From positions 5,539,992 through 5,603,991 of the forward strand of contig NC_060907.1 of NCBI RefSeq assembly GCF_014805685.1: DNA of 64,000 bases. Direction: 5' to 3'. This document shows positions 12,633 to 22,200 of this stretch, piece by piece. The notes below the pieces were generated by a model. That model searched no databases, was not told the DNA's origin, and worked only from the letters and a program-made list of their open reading frames with translations. A program made the position numbers and the translations under genes. Position 1 is the first letter of the stretch. Every line of letters starts with the position of its first letter. The stretch is from Silurus meridionalis (taxonomy: Eukaryota; Chordata; Actinopteri; Siluriformes; Siluridae).

Positions 12633-13104
12633 CAATAGCAGACTTGTTGAGCTGCATTGTACATGGGTCACATTATTTTATTTTATTTTTCCGTTCTAGA
12701 AGGACAAACATTCGACGCCGCTGATCCGGCTTTTAAAACCGTCCCCGGAACCTGTGGATGAAAATCCGAGCATCGAGCCGGCGGTCGTGGTTTCCCTGGA
12801 CGTTCTCAGCGACACAGAGGAAAACACGCTCCTGCAGGAAACGTCCACATGCAGCAATGTGAATACAAACTACACCAAGAGCAAGAACCTGTACACATCC
12901 TCAGGAAGCAGCGAACTGGAAGGAAACGGTTATGGGAAAGATCTGAACGGGTTTTGGGACGGGGACGGGGACGAGGATGGGGATTTGGACGAAGATGGGT
13001 ACTTGGACAGGGACTATGATGAGGACGGGGACGAGGCTGATCAGTCTGGCAGCACCTTGTCTTCAGGTTACGACCGGCCGCATATCATCGTTAAAACGAG
13101 ATGA
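5689..13104 (+). CDS. ifngr1: Interferon-gamma receptor chain 1 (class II cytokine receptor), missing signal-peptide exon
   Basis: Ligand-binding chain of the interferon-gamma receptor at the cell surface; signals through JAK1 and STAT1. Exons seen: 5689-5806, 5986-6164, 6263-6429, 10700-10862, 10940-11073, 12700-13104. All intron phases match and give about 388 codons to the TGA at 13104. The first two exons form fibronectin-type domain 1 (starts PPPFNVSVTC). The next two form domain 2 (CDLEFPQVNLIPKDGKLIVK, then a Cys-rich strand with EEYCV). Exon five holds the membrane segment. The last exon is the cytoplasmic tail ending in SSGYDRPHII, matching the YDKPH STAT1 docking site of mammalian IFNGR1. 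The intron after 6429 uses a GC donor. No signal-peptide exon was found upstream; it may lie further left. Which fish paralogue this is (crfb13 or crfb17 type) cannot be decided here. Confidence 0.88.
6840..7365. mobile_element. TA-type MITE, family CAGTTTTTCTCAG, copy A
   Basis: Right end GCAACAGGAAAACTGTA matches the right terminal repeat of the full copy at 42307-43278. Internal blocks CGATCAAATTGCGAACGC, CTGCTGTTTCCTACA and AATGCAAAATGGTTAAACCAG are shared. Left TIR is decayed. Confidence 0.6.
7905..8050 (+). mobile_element. tRNA-like SINE head
   Basis: A-box-like GGCTCAGTGGTAGAGTC and B-box GGTTCGAATCC, about 35 bases apart, followed by non-tRNA sequence. No acceptor-stem pairing, so a SINE rather than a tRNA gene. 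Confidence 0.5.
8470..8820. mobile_element. MITE-like interspersed repeat
   Basis: CpG-rich block with repeated GAATACGCTTTTGAA / GAATTCGCTTT wording and an end-like CGTTTCAGACGTAGCCTG pairing loosely with its start (CCGTGTCTACATT). Family assignment is tentative. Confidence 0.35.
9360..10005. mobile_element. hAT-like non-autonomous element (CAGTGGTGGACAGTAATG family)
   Basis: Right end CATTACTGTCCACCGCTG. Inner sequence with AAGTACTATG / AAAAGTACAAAGG is shared with 32400-32660 and, inverted, with 45917-46630. No ORF. Confidence 0.5.
10200..10560 (-). mobile_element. LINE-2-type 3' UTR fragments
   Basis: Minus-strand wording of fish L2 tails: GGTTCCTCTCAAGGTTTC then AGGGAGTTTTGCAGAGTTC, present in two partial repeats. 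Confidence 0.45.
10940..11073 (+). CDS. ifngr1: ifngr1 transmembrane exon
   Basis: Part of the ifngr1 CDS. After GPPIST it encodes about 25 hydrophobic residues (ILIPLLVGLAVFATLALIVV and following) and then a stop-transfer cluster with KKQGKK. It sits between a T-tract acceptor (TTTTTTCAG) and a consensus GTAAGT donor. The membrane-proximal KIFPDIL/KDKHSTPL is where the mammalian JAK1-binding LPKS box would lie; no exact LPKS is present. Confidence 0.88.
11437..12122 (+). repeat. Polypyrimidine simple repeat tract (TATC)n, (TC)n, (CATC)n
   Basis: About 680 bases with almost no purines other than A within TATC/CATC units, repeated as TCTCTCTCC(A)TATCTCT plus TAGCCATCCATC modules. It lies in ifngr1 intron 5, in the sense orientation. 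Confidence 0.95.
12601..12628. repeat. (GT)n microsatellite
   Basis: Fourteen GT units in ifngr1 intron 5, 70 bases before the last exon. Confidence 0.95.
12700..13104 (+). CDS. ifngr1: ifngr1 cytoplasmic-tail exon with acidic Asp/Gly tract
   Basis: Final coding exon, 135 codons including the stop, acceptor CCGTTCTAG. It begins KDKHSTPLIRLLKPSPEP. From about 12955 to 13047 it has an Asp/Glu/Gly tract (DGDGDEDGDLDEDG and onward) coded by GAC/GAT/GGG/GAG repeats, so it looks like an expanded simple sequence kept in frame. The STAT1-type site GYDRPH is coded just before the end, followed by IIVKTR and the stop. Confidence 0.85.
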   Translation, partial: KDKHSTPLIRLLKPSPEPVDENPSIEPAVVVSLDVLSDTEENTLLQETSTCSNVNTNYTKSKNLYTSSGSSELEGNGYGKDLNGFWDGDGDEDGDLDEDGYLDRDYDEDGDEADQSGSTLSSGYDRPHIIVKTR

Positions 13105-13399
13105 TTGTAAAGAGTTAATCTGGGACCTTCATGCAGCATCTGAAGATGTGAGATGTGTGAGAGATAAAGGCGAGATGTGGGACGGGGGAGAATGTAAATA
13201 ATGTGATTAGAGCCTCATAGAGCTCCATCAGGTATCTTTAAACTGCGATCGTGTCTGAGCAAACAGCAGTTTCCTCTAAAGCCACAACAAAACTATTCTG
13301 TGAAGGAACCTGAGTCTCCACATTCCAGTTCTGCATTCAGGTGCTGATCTGACACACCTACAGCGGATGGGTACGGCTGAACGTCGGGCTCGATCAGGG

Positions 13400-13470
13400 A
13401 GCAACACACACGCATACACACACACGTGCACACACACACGCACACGTGCACAAACACACACACAAACCTC
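13400..13470. repeat. Imperfect (CA)n
   Basis: ACACACACGTGCACACACAC type repeats in the ifngr1 3' region. Confidence 0.85.
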
Positions 13471-13529
13471 ATGGATCCTTACATCAATTACACAAGTATT
13501 CCCTGAAACTCTACTTTTTTTTAGTTGCT

Positions 13530-13586
13530 ATCCATCTATTCATCTCTATCTGTTTGTCTATCCATCCATCCATCTCTATCTGTTTG

Positions 13587-13652
<66 letters not shown>

Positions 13653-14180
13653 CATACAGTATTTTTATATCCAATCATCCATCCAACATATTTCCATATC
13701 CACCCATCTCTATCCATCCATCCAACATATTTCCATATCCATTTATCTCCATCCATCCATCCATCCATCCATCCATCCATCCATCCAACATATTTCCATA
13801 TCCATCCATCCATCCATCCATCCATCCAACATATTTCCATATCCATCCATCTCTATCCATTCATTCATCCATCTCTATCCATCCATCCATCCATCCATCC
13901 AACATATTTCCATATCCATCCATCTCCATCCATCCATCCATCCATCCAACATATTTCCATATCCATCCATCTCTATCCATCCATCCATCCATCCAACATA
14001 TTTCCATATCCACCCATCTCTATCCATCCATCCATCCATCCATCCATCCATCCATCCATCCATCCATCCATCCATCCATCCAACATATTTCCATATCCAT
14101 CCATCTTTATCCATCCATCCAATATATTTCCACATCCATCCATCCATCCATCCATTCATCCATCCATCCATCCATCCATC
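13530..14180 (+). repeat. (TATC)n followed by (CCAT)n array with a recurring spacer
   Basis: About 75 bases of TATC (13583-13651), then about 500 bases of CCAT in which AACATATTTCCATATCCATC recurs eight or nine times at variable spacing. Because 4-bp units cycle through all codon phases, all three plus frames stay open for over 700 bases; these ORFs are not genes. Confidence 0.97.
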
Positions 14181-14485
14181 CTCTCTCTCTCCCTCTCTCT
14201 CAGACGACTACATTGTAAGTAAAATGGAACAGTGTGAATGTGAGTGGAGACACTGGATGCAGATGTGCAGTCCTGCTCCGTGAAGACGTTTAGTAAACAT
14301 TGAAAAACTATTTTGAACAGAATGAAGCTCTGGATGAAACTTTGAATGACTTCCTCCTGCTGTGTTAAATGAATGTAAATGCTGCTATGCCCTAAAGTGA
14401 ATCTGTACATGAACAGCTGAACATGCGGTAATGAATATTACTGTATCTGGTCTCTGAAATATTGGACTTGAGTTTATTTCTATAC

Positions 14486-14605
14486 AGGTACTTTGTTTCT
14501 GTGGATTCCTGGTCAACGATGCGTGTAAAAGACTCGCCTCAGGACGCTCTGCTTTTCAGAGTCGAATCTCCAGAAGTGCGCGACGAGCTGAAAGACGCAC
14601 TTTGA
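14486..14605 (+). other. Possible orphan terminal exon
   Basis: An acceptor-like TTTATTTCTATACAG is followed by a frame coding YFVSVDSWSTMRVKDSPQ then DALLFRVESPEVRDELKDAL and stop. The stretch is CpG-rich and protein-like, unlike its flanks. No upstream exon with a fitting donor was found between 13104 and 14486, and a second frame is also open, so it may be chance. Not recognised. Confidence 0.25.
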
Positions 14606-14746
14606 TCGCCTGCGTGTGGAGTTTGGAATAGAAATAAGGAGGTTTTATGATCAGGATTAACACTGGGACAAGGTTCTCGGATCGTTCGCTGCTATAACGT
14701 GACCCCCAGAGCACGTGGGCATGGAGAGCAGTGTCTAATGTTGCGT

Positions 14747-14752
14747 AATAAA
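14747..14752 (+). terminator. Candidate polyadenylation signal for ifngr1
   Basis: AATAAA on the plus strand, followed by an A-rich stretch. It is the first clear AATAAA after the ifngr1 stop, which would make a 1.65-kb 3' UTR including the (TATC)n and (CCAT)n arrays. A second AATAAA lies near 14865. Assignment to ifngr1 is inference. Confidence 0.4.
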
Positions 14753-15204
14753 AAAGAAGAAATGAAGTTTTTCTGTTTATGTATTCAGTCAAATATTAAA
14801 AAAAAAGTAAAATAAAAAAAAAGGGTGCCTTTACTTTTATTTTTTTGTTGTAGAAAAATATGCGAATAAAATGTGGATCACGCCGGTGTTTAAACTACTT
14901 CAGGGTTGATGTCGTTGATCACATCACCACAGTCTCTTGAGGAACATCTTCTCTTTGAAAGGCACACAGATGTAACCGTCGATATTCGGTAGACTGCTGA
15001 TCTTTTCTTGACGTTTTCTACAGAAGCGATGCAGCGTCTGTTTATTAATTATAACTCTGATAATGATCTTATTGCTGAATGCTAAAGTCTGATTAACCAA
15101 ATTCTCCATTTTATACAAATTATGAATTCTGAGTTTTACTCAAAATATTACCACCTACGACTTTATTCGCAAAACATTTCAACCTTTATTCTGTTAATTT
15201 CGAC

Positions 15205-15300
15205 ACTTTTGGGGCCCCTGAGCAAGGCCCTTAACCCTCTGTGCTCCAGGGTATGAATGAATTTCACTGTAAAGTAAAGTAAAAATCCTTCCTTCATCTT
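15205..15300 (+). mobile_element. SINE 3' fragment
   Basis: GGGGCCCCTGAGCAAGGCCC TTAACCCTCTGTGCTCCAGG type sequence, the body of a fish tRNA-SINE without the head. The rest of 14770-15385 shows nothing recognisable. Confidence 0.5.
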
Positions 15301-15404
15301 GATATTTTCACCTGAGGTTCCTCCTCCTGTATGGTTTCATGGGGTAGATGTAGATGTAAAGGCTCTGGGTTACAGAGACAGAATAACACAGTGCTGTAAA
15401 TACT

Positions 15405-15410
15405 TTTATT
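15405..15410 (-). terminator. ltv1: ltv1 polyadenylation signal
   Basis: AATAAA on the minus strand about 220 bases after the ltv1 stop codon, so a short 3' UTR of roughly 15385-15628. Confidence 0.65.
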
Positions 15411-15628
15411 TACACATCAAAAAATAAACCTCAATAAAGGGTAAAGGTTGGACAAATCTTGAATCGCTCTGTACATCACTCGAGATTTTGCCGTACGTTG
15501 TTCCATCACAAGCTACCACTGGAAAAAGGAGCAGAAACTCAGAGGATCCAATTATTGGACACTTCGATTAGTTCAGGACGACAAACCTAATAAATCCAGT
15601 CTATAATCCTTAAGACGTCTGGTGGAGA

Positions 15629-16015
15629 TCAGGAGAGCTTCAAGCCCTGAACGTTAGCCCTCAGGCTGACCATCTGCTTCTCCTGCTTCTGTTTCTCCTC
15701 CTTGAACGCCACCTTATTGGCCTTCTTCTCCGTCCGGCGCTCCTGCAGAGAATAAACGACACAGTCAGATTTCTGGTTTACTAATCTGTGTATTCATCAG
15801 GCGGGTATGGCGTTGTTGCTATGGTAACGATAATGCAAAATAGTCACACTGCGTATGAGATTAAACAGGATTCAGCAGGGTGAGATGTGTGATGTGCTGC
15901 CATCTACAGGTGGGTTCAATTAGTGCAGGAGGAGACAGAAAAAAAATACAGAGCAACGCAGCAGCACACTCACTCACACGTACCCATCAACTCTGCTGAT
16001 CGATCGATCGATCGG

Positions 16016-16077
<62 letters not shown>

Positions 16078-16799
16078 GCTTTCTAATCACTATCTCTAAA
16101 TCGCTTAATGTATTTTGCTCTATCACTTGCGATATCCATCAATCACTCGCTTTATTAACTTGCACTATCTGTCTTGCTCCTTCACTCACTTCATCAATCA
16201 CTCGATCTGTCCATCACCCGTTCTATAAATTGCTTTATCGCTCGTGCTATTCTTCTATCTTGATCCATCTCTCGTTCTATCACAATCTCGTGCTGTCACT
16301 CGCTCGATCATTTGCTCACTATCAGTTTACTTTGCTAGATCACTCCATCTTGCTCCATCGCTCCCTCTCTCCTCCTTGCTGCAGTGTGTGTGTGTGAGGT
16401 TTGCTGCAGGTTTATATCGAGAGCACGTGAATTAATCTGGAAACAGGATCAGGTGTGAAACCTCTGCGATCAGAACTGTATATTACTGACCCTCACCCAC
16501 TCACACTACCAGAGTGTGAACCTCCTGCATCCGGTCACACGGCTCCAGACGAGGATTAACAGGACACCAGTGAAAAGACGACACACAGACATTTACCTTC
16601 CTCTCCTCTTTGATGGCTTGTTTGCGGAGTTTGCGATCCTCTTTGCTCTCCTCTCGAGAGCGTGGCTGGGTGGAGGCTCGTGGCAGGTCCGAGTCGTTGA
16701 TCCTCTCCATGCGCTCAACCTGCCTGGCCGTCAGACCTTTCTGAGGCAGAACGTCCAGAGGAATCCCCGTCTTACTGGATACGCGAATCTGTTTCTGCT

Positions 16800-16836
<37 letters not shown>

Positions 16837-17826
16837 ATGCCTATGTGCTCCCTAAATCAATGCTTCCTGCTGCTTATTGTTCTAGAACGTTACCTCAGGT
16901 GGGTCTTTGATCATCTTCGGGCGGTTGTAGAGGTTCGAGTAGGTGCCTGGAAGGACAGAGGCTTTATTTAATAACCGTTCATAAATAATTGAACCAGGTT
17001 TCTTTAACAAGTCTCTCTGCTGGTCGCAGGAACAATATGGAAGACCTGCATCGCGACATCAATAACGCACATACCGATAAACGTAGCTGACAAATAAAAT
17101 CTGTTCTACGTCTGCGCTACAATCCGAGAGAGAAATCTGATTGGCTGTTGGGTGATGGTCTCGTTTGTAGTCGTGATCCTGTGTATTCTATTTGTACTCG
17201 CGAAAGAAAGAACAACAACCATGGAAACGAACGAACATTCTAAAGTGGCAGTTAGATATTCTGGGATTAGAACTCACGACCTTCAGATCCACTCAGATAG
17301 ATACGCCCTCCGTACAACTTTTGGAGGCCAAAAAGCAGGATTTTCTTGTTACATACATTCCATTTAATTCTATCTGGAGGGGTTTTTGTGTGAAAAGGCC
17401 TGACTTGCCCAAACAGAGCCCCGACCTCAACCTCATCTCTGACTGGAACGGAGACAGATTGCTGTTCTGTCTGAACCGAAGAAAAGTATTTAGAATATGT
17501 TGGTGTGAGGGTCCGGTGTCCCAATACTTTTGTACAAACTCTATTTAATATCACACGTCTGAGGGCAGGCATGGAGTTCATGTTCTATTAGATCCTCCTC
17601 ACCCTGACCTCCATGCTTCTAGTTAGTGTTGGTGCAGCTCTGGTCACTCACTGATGATGGTCTCACAGTCCCATTTCTCCTCAGGCAGCTCCTCGATCAC
17701 CAGCGTCTCCATTTCCTGCTCTTCGTCCTCCTCGTCCTCTTTCACTGAGGGCAGTGCAGGAGGTCCGAGCTGCTCCGGGTTCTGGGTCCTGGCACAAGTG
17801 GAGACCAGGGGTTAGGAGAGCGTGCA

Positions 17827-17897
<71 letters not shown>

Positions 17898-18433
17898 ATA
17901 TGTACCCTTACATTTGCTGTTATAAGAAGCTCCACTCTTCTAGGAAGATGTTCCACTAGATTTTGTGGAGATTTGTGAGAGATTTCATTCACACAAGGGT
18001 GTTAGTAAAGTCAGGTACTGATTAGGGTGAGGTGAGGAAACCTGGGGTGCAGCCAGCACCCCAAAATTAAAGCTCAAGAGCAGGAGATCTTCCGCATCTT
18101 CCGACCTATTCAAAGCACATCTTCATGGAGCTTTGTGCTTCATGCTGGAACATGTTTTAAGTCTTAGTTCAAGCTACAGATGCCAGAGACATCTGAGTTT
18201 GAGTTTGTGAGAACTTGTGGGAGTGGGAGTTTGCTGTGCATTAGCACACGCAATAAAAATGGAATATGACATTTCAAATGGAAAGTCTGATCAAATCTTT
18301 TGTTCTGAACTTTTTTTGGTTTGTTTTATCAGAGTCTTTAAAAACCTTTTACTGAAAACAGATAGAGAGAGATGTGATCGTGAATGAGAGAACGTAATTG
18401 AGAAACAGATTGAAAGCGAGAAAGAAATTGAAC

Positions 18434-18491
<58 letters not shown>

Positions 18492-19161
18492 CAGTGGTGT
18501 GAAAAAGTGTTTGCCCCTTCCTGATTTCTTATTTTGTTTGCATGTTTGTCACACTTTAATGTTTCAGGTCATCAAACTAATTTAAATATTAGTAAGAGAT
18601 AACACAGGTGAACACAACATGCAGTTTTTAAATGTAGGTTTATATTATTGAGGAAAACAAAATCCAAATCTACATGGCCCTGTGTGAAAAAGTGTTTGCC
18701 CCCCTGTTGAAACTGGTTTATCACACCTGAGTTTAATTTCTCAGGTCATAATTACTGCCACACCTGTTCACAATCAATACATCTCTTAAATAGGACCTGC
18801 CTGACAAAGTGAAGTAGACCAAAAGATCCTCAAAAGCTAGACATCATGCTGAGATCCAAAGAAATTGAGAAACAAATGAGAAAGAAAGTATGACAAACAT
18901 GCAAAAAAATAAGAAATCAGTAAGGGGCAAACACTTTTTCACACCGCTCTGTGTGTGTGTGTATGTTTATATTATAAATAGATAGATGGATAGATAGAGA
19001 GTGAGAGAGAGAGAGAGAGAGGGGGGCACTCACTCTTTCTCCTTCTGTTTGTAGTAATCGGTGATGATCTCCTCCAGTCTTGTACTCGATGGCTCAATGA
19101 ATCCTTCCAGCTCTGCGTTATCGAGAGCACCAATTTCATCGTCATCAAACTGCTCGTAGAA

Positions 19162-19203
<42 letters not shown>

Positions 19204-22200
19204 CTTCAGTATGTACAGAAGTAAACTGAAATATTCCATCCTTCACCTCTATTGGTGCATTTAGATGGATGTTCTGTAACTACATATTCAACAGTAAAAC
19301 ACCTGGGAGATATTTTAGACTCCAACTTTTAAAAATCATATCAACAATATTACAAAAACTGCTTCTTCCACCTTAGTAATATTTCTAAGTTAAGAAACAT
19401 GTTATCTATTTCTGATGCAGAGAAGCTCGTCCATGACCTCCAGAATAGACTACTGTAATGCATTACTAGGTGGATGTTCTGCGTCATTAATAAACAAGCT
19501 TCAGTTAGTTCAGAATGCAGCAGCCAGAGTTCTTACAGGGTCAAGAAATATGACCATATAACCCCAATCTTATCGTCCCTGCACTGGCTTCCTGTTAAGT
19601 TTCAAATCAACTACAAACTATTACTTCTCACTTATAAAGCACTAAATGGTTTGGCTCCCATGTATCTCTCCAGTCTTTTAACTCGCTCCCTGAGATCTCA
19701 AAACTCTGGGCTTCTAGTAGTTCCCAGAATAGCAAAGTCCACTAAAGGTGGTAGAGCATTCTCACATTTAGCTCCTAAACTCTGGAATAGTCTTCCTGAC
19801 GGTGTTCGGGGCTCAGACACACTCACCCAGTTTGAGTGCAGATTAAAGACGTATCTTTTTAGCAAAGCCTACACATAACACACATCACATCATAACCTTG
19901 TGCTCCAGAACATCTGATCACATGCACATTATCAACTTGTGCTTTTAATATCATGAACAGCAGCTACGCTAATTCCTCTCCACTGCTTCTCTTTCTCTCC
20001 CGATCCCAAGGCTTTCTGAGGTTGCTCCAGCTCCAGTTGTGTCCCACCTCATGAAGATTATGGACCTTTAAAGCAGTTGATGCCGAGCACAAAAACATCC
20101 CGACCCATCTAGAGACGTACCAGTGCCAATTAGATCCCACTTCATGTGCGGAGTTTGGAGTGTCTTTGAGTGTTTAAAGGCTCTGGCATGGAGAAGCTGG
20201 TGTTGGATCTGATGATGATCGCAAATGTTGCGCTATTTTATGAGTTGCTCAGTAGCTCCTAGTTTTATAACCACAAATGATAAATGTTTTCCTTGCCACA
20301 GTCGTCATGGCTGCTCATCAGGGATAAATACACATCATTCACCTTAACTGTTAAATTCTGTAAAGCTGCTTTGTGACAATCACTATAGAAATACACTTGA
20401 CTATGAATAAAGCGGACCTTCTCGAAGCGGTCATCGAGGAGTGTGAGCTGCTCGTTCCTCCTCATCACAGAGGACGTGAGCGAGTATTCCGTGAACCGAC
20501 TCTTCGTCTCGCAGTCCATGAACATGAACTGTCTCCTGTCCGTGTCGCCGTCCTCGTTGGACACGCCCCCTGCCGAGTCGTAGCTCCGGTCTCCGTCATC
20601 TTCGGTCTCGCTTTCGTCAGTGTCCTCCCACTCACCATCATCACCATCATCATCACTGTGGTGGTTAAAGGGAGAACACGTTGTTGATGGGAAACCTTGT
20701 TGAACACGTGTAATGATTATAACAAGGCCACGTGCGGACGCGGCACTCACCCCGCGGTGCCGTCTCGGGACGTGAGCACGTTGGCCTTAATGATAAAGTC
20801 GTCCTCTAGGATGTTCTCAGGGTCGTCGAAATCGAAGTCTTCATCCAGAGCAGCCACGATGTCCGGGTCCATGTCCAACCTCGGGCCTGAGACGGGAGAA
20901 GGGGGACGAGGTTTAGTTATGATAAGTTTCAAAAATCAACCTGAATATTTATAGTTGGCATTTCATTTTGAACATATTTGTTAAAATAAACGATTAATTG
21001 ATATATAATAATCAGTAGATGCGCTTTAGTTTTATTATTTAGAAAGTTACTGATAATTTGCGACTAATATTTTATAAGTTGATCGATTTCCTAAGAGTCG
21101 CGTACAATACAGATTAACATGGCAGAGGTAGAGCTGTAACTTCCTGCACACAGAACAGAAAAAGATGCACCTCGTTTTACAAAAGCCTGTGTGAAAGAGG
21201 CCATGCGTTAGAATTCAGAAGGCGCTGAAGTAAACAGATGATTTGTCATCTGTCTGAAGTGAAGAAATAAAAACGAACCATCTGTAACCTACTGAATTGT
21301 AGAGCATCGTATTGCGTCAAATTGCAGTTTGTTGAATCAAATTCGAATCGCACTGCTTCGTAACAAATGCACATCCCTTTATAATATTTATATATATATA
21401 TATATATATAAATCAGATGATTCGTTCTGCATATCCTGACAGATGCTTCATCAGATAATAATATGTAAAAATGGTTCAGCGCTGAACTGCGTTGGAACTC
21501 TGATCTCCTCACCTGATATCGGAGCTGCTTTGTTTAACAGACCCACTTCTTCCTCAAACTCGGAGGCAAACACAGACGACGGGAGACTGATGGAAGCCGC
21601 CTGCAGAACAGGAGCACAGTGAACTGAAGAGAAACCCGGAGTTGATTAAAGCAACTGCAGGATCGTAGAAATGTTGGATCTTTTGTACAAAAGTCTGGGA
21701 CTGATAATGATGCCTGTCTCTATACATAATCACTGATCCTGTAGATGATCGATTTGCATTTTGAAAACATGTGGTGTAAAATGATGCAATGTCAGTCTGG
21801 ACTGAGGCTCATGGGCGGAAGATGCGTCCTTCACTCGAAAACTAGAGAGAGAACATGTATCCTTCACTTAGACTGATACTGAACAACCACACCTCCTTTA
21901 CTAAGACTAATATACAGAGGCCACGCCCTTTTTACTGAGCCTTACACACAAAGGCCATGCCTCTTTTAATGAGATTGACATACAAAGGCCACACCTCCTT
22001 TAATAAGAATAATATAGCGGCCACAACTTCCTTAATGAGCCTAATTACATAAAGGCCACACCTCTTTTACTGAGACTAATATAGAGGCTACACCTCGTTT
22101 ACCAAGACTAACAGAGGCCACACCTCCTTTACAGAGCCTGATTATATAGAGGCCACACCTCCTTCACTGAGACAGACACACAGGCCACACCTCCTTTACT

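Noticed and set aside
14203..14220. Possible 11-base microexon ACGACTACATT between a pyrimidine tract/CAG and GTAAGT
   Set aside because: The sites look good, but no compatible neighbouring exons exist and the pyrimidine tract is simple repeat, so it is probably chance.
13367..14283. Three overlapping plus-strand open frames of about 250-280 codons rich in His, Pro, Ser, Ile, Tyr
   Set aside because: They are translations of (TATC)n/(CCAT)n repeats. A 4-bp unit without stop codons stays open in every frame. No domain, no start context.
20373..20954. Plus-strand frames over ltv1 exons 5 and 6
   Set aside because: Antisense shadows of ltv1 coding exons with matching splice sites on the minus strand.
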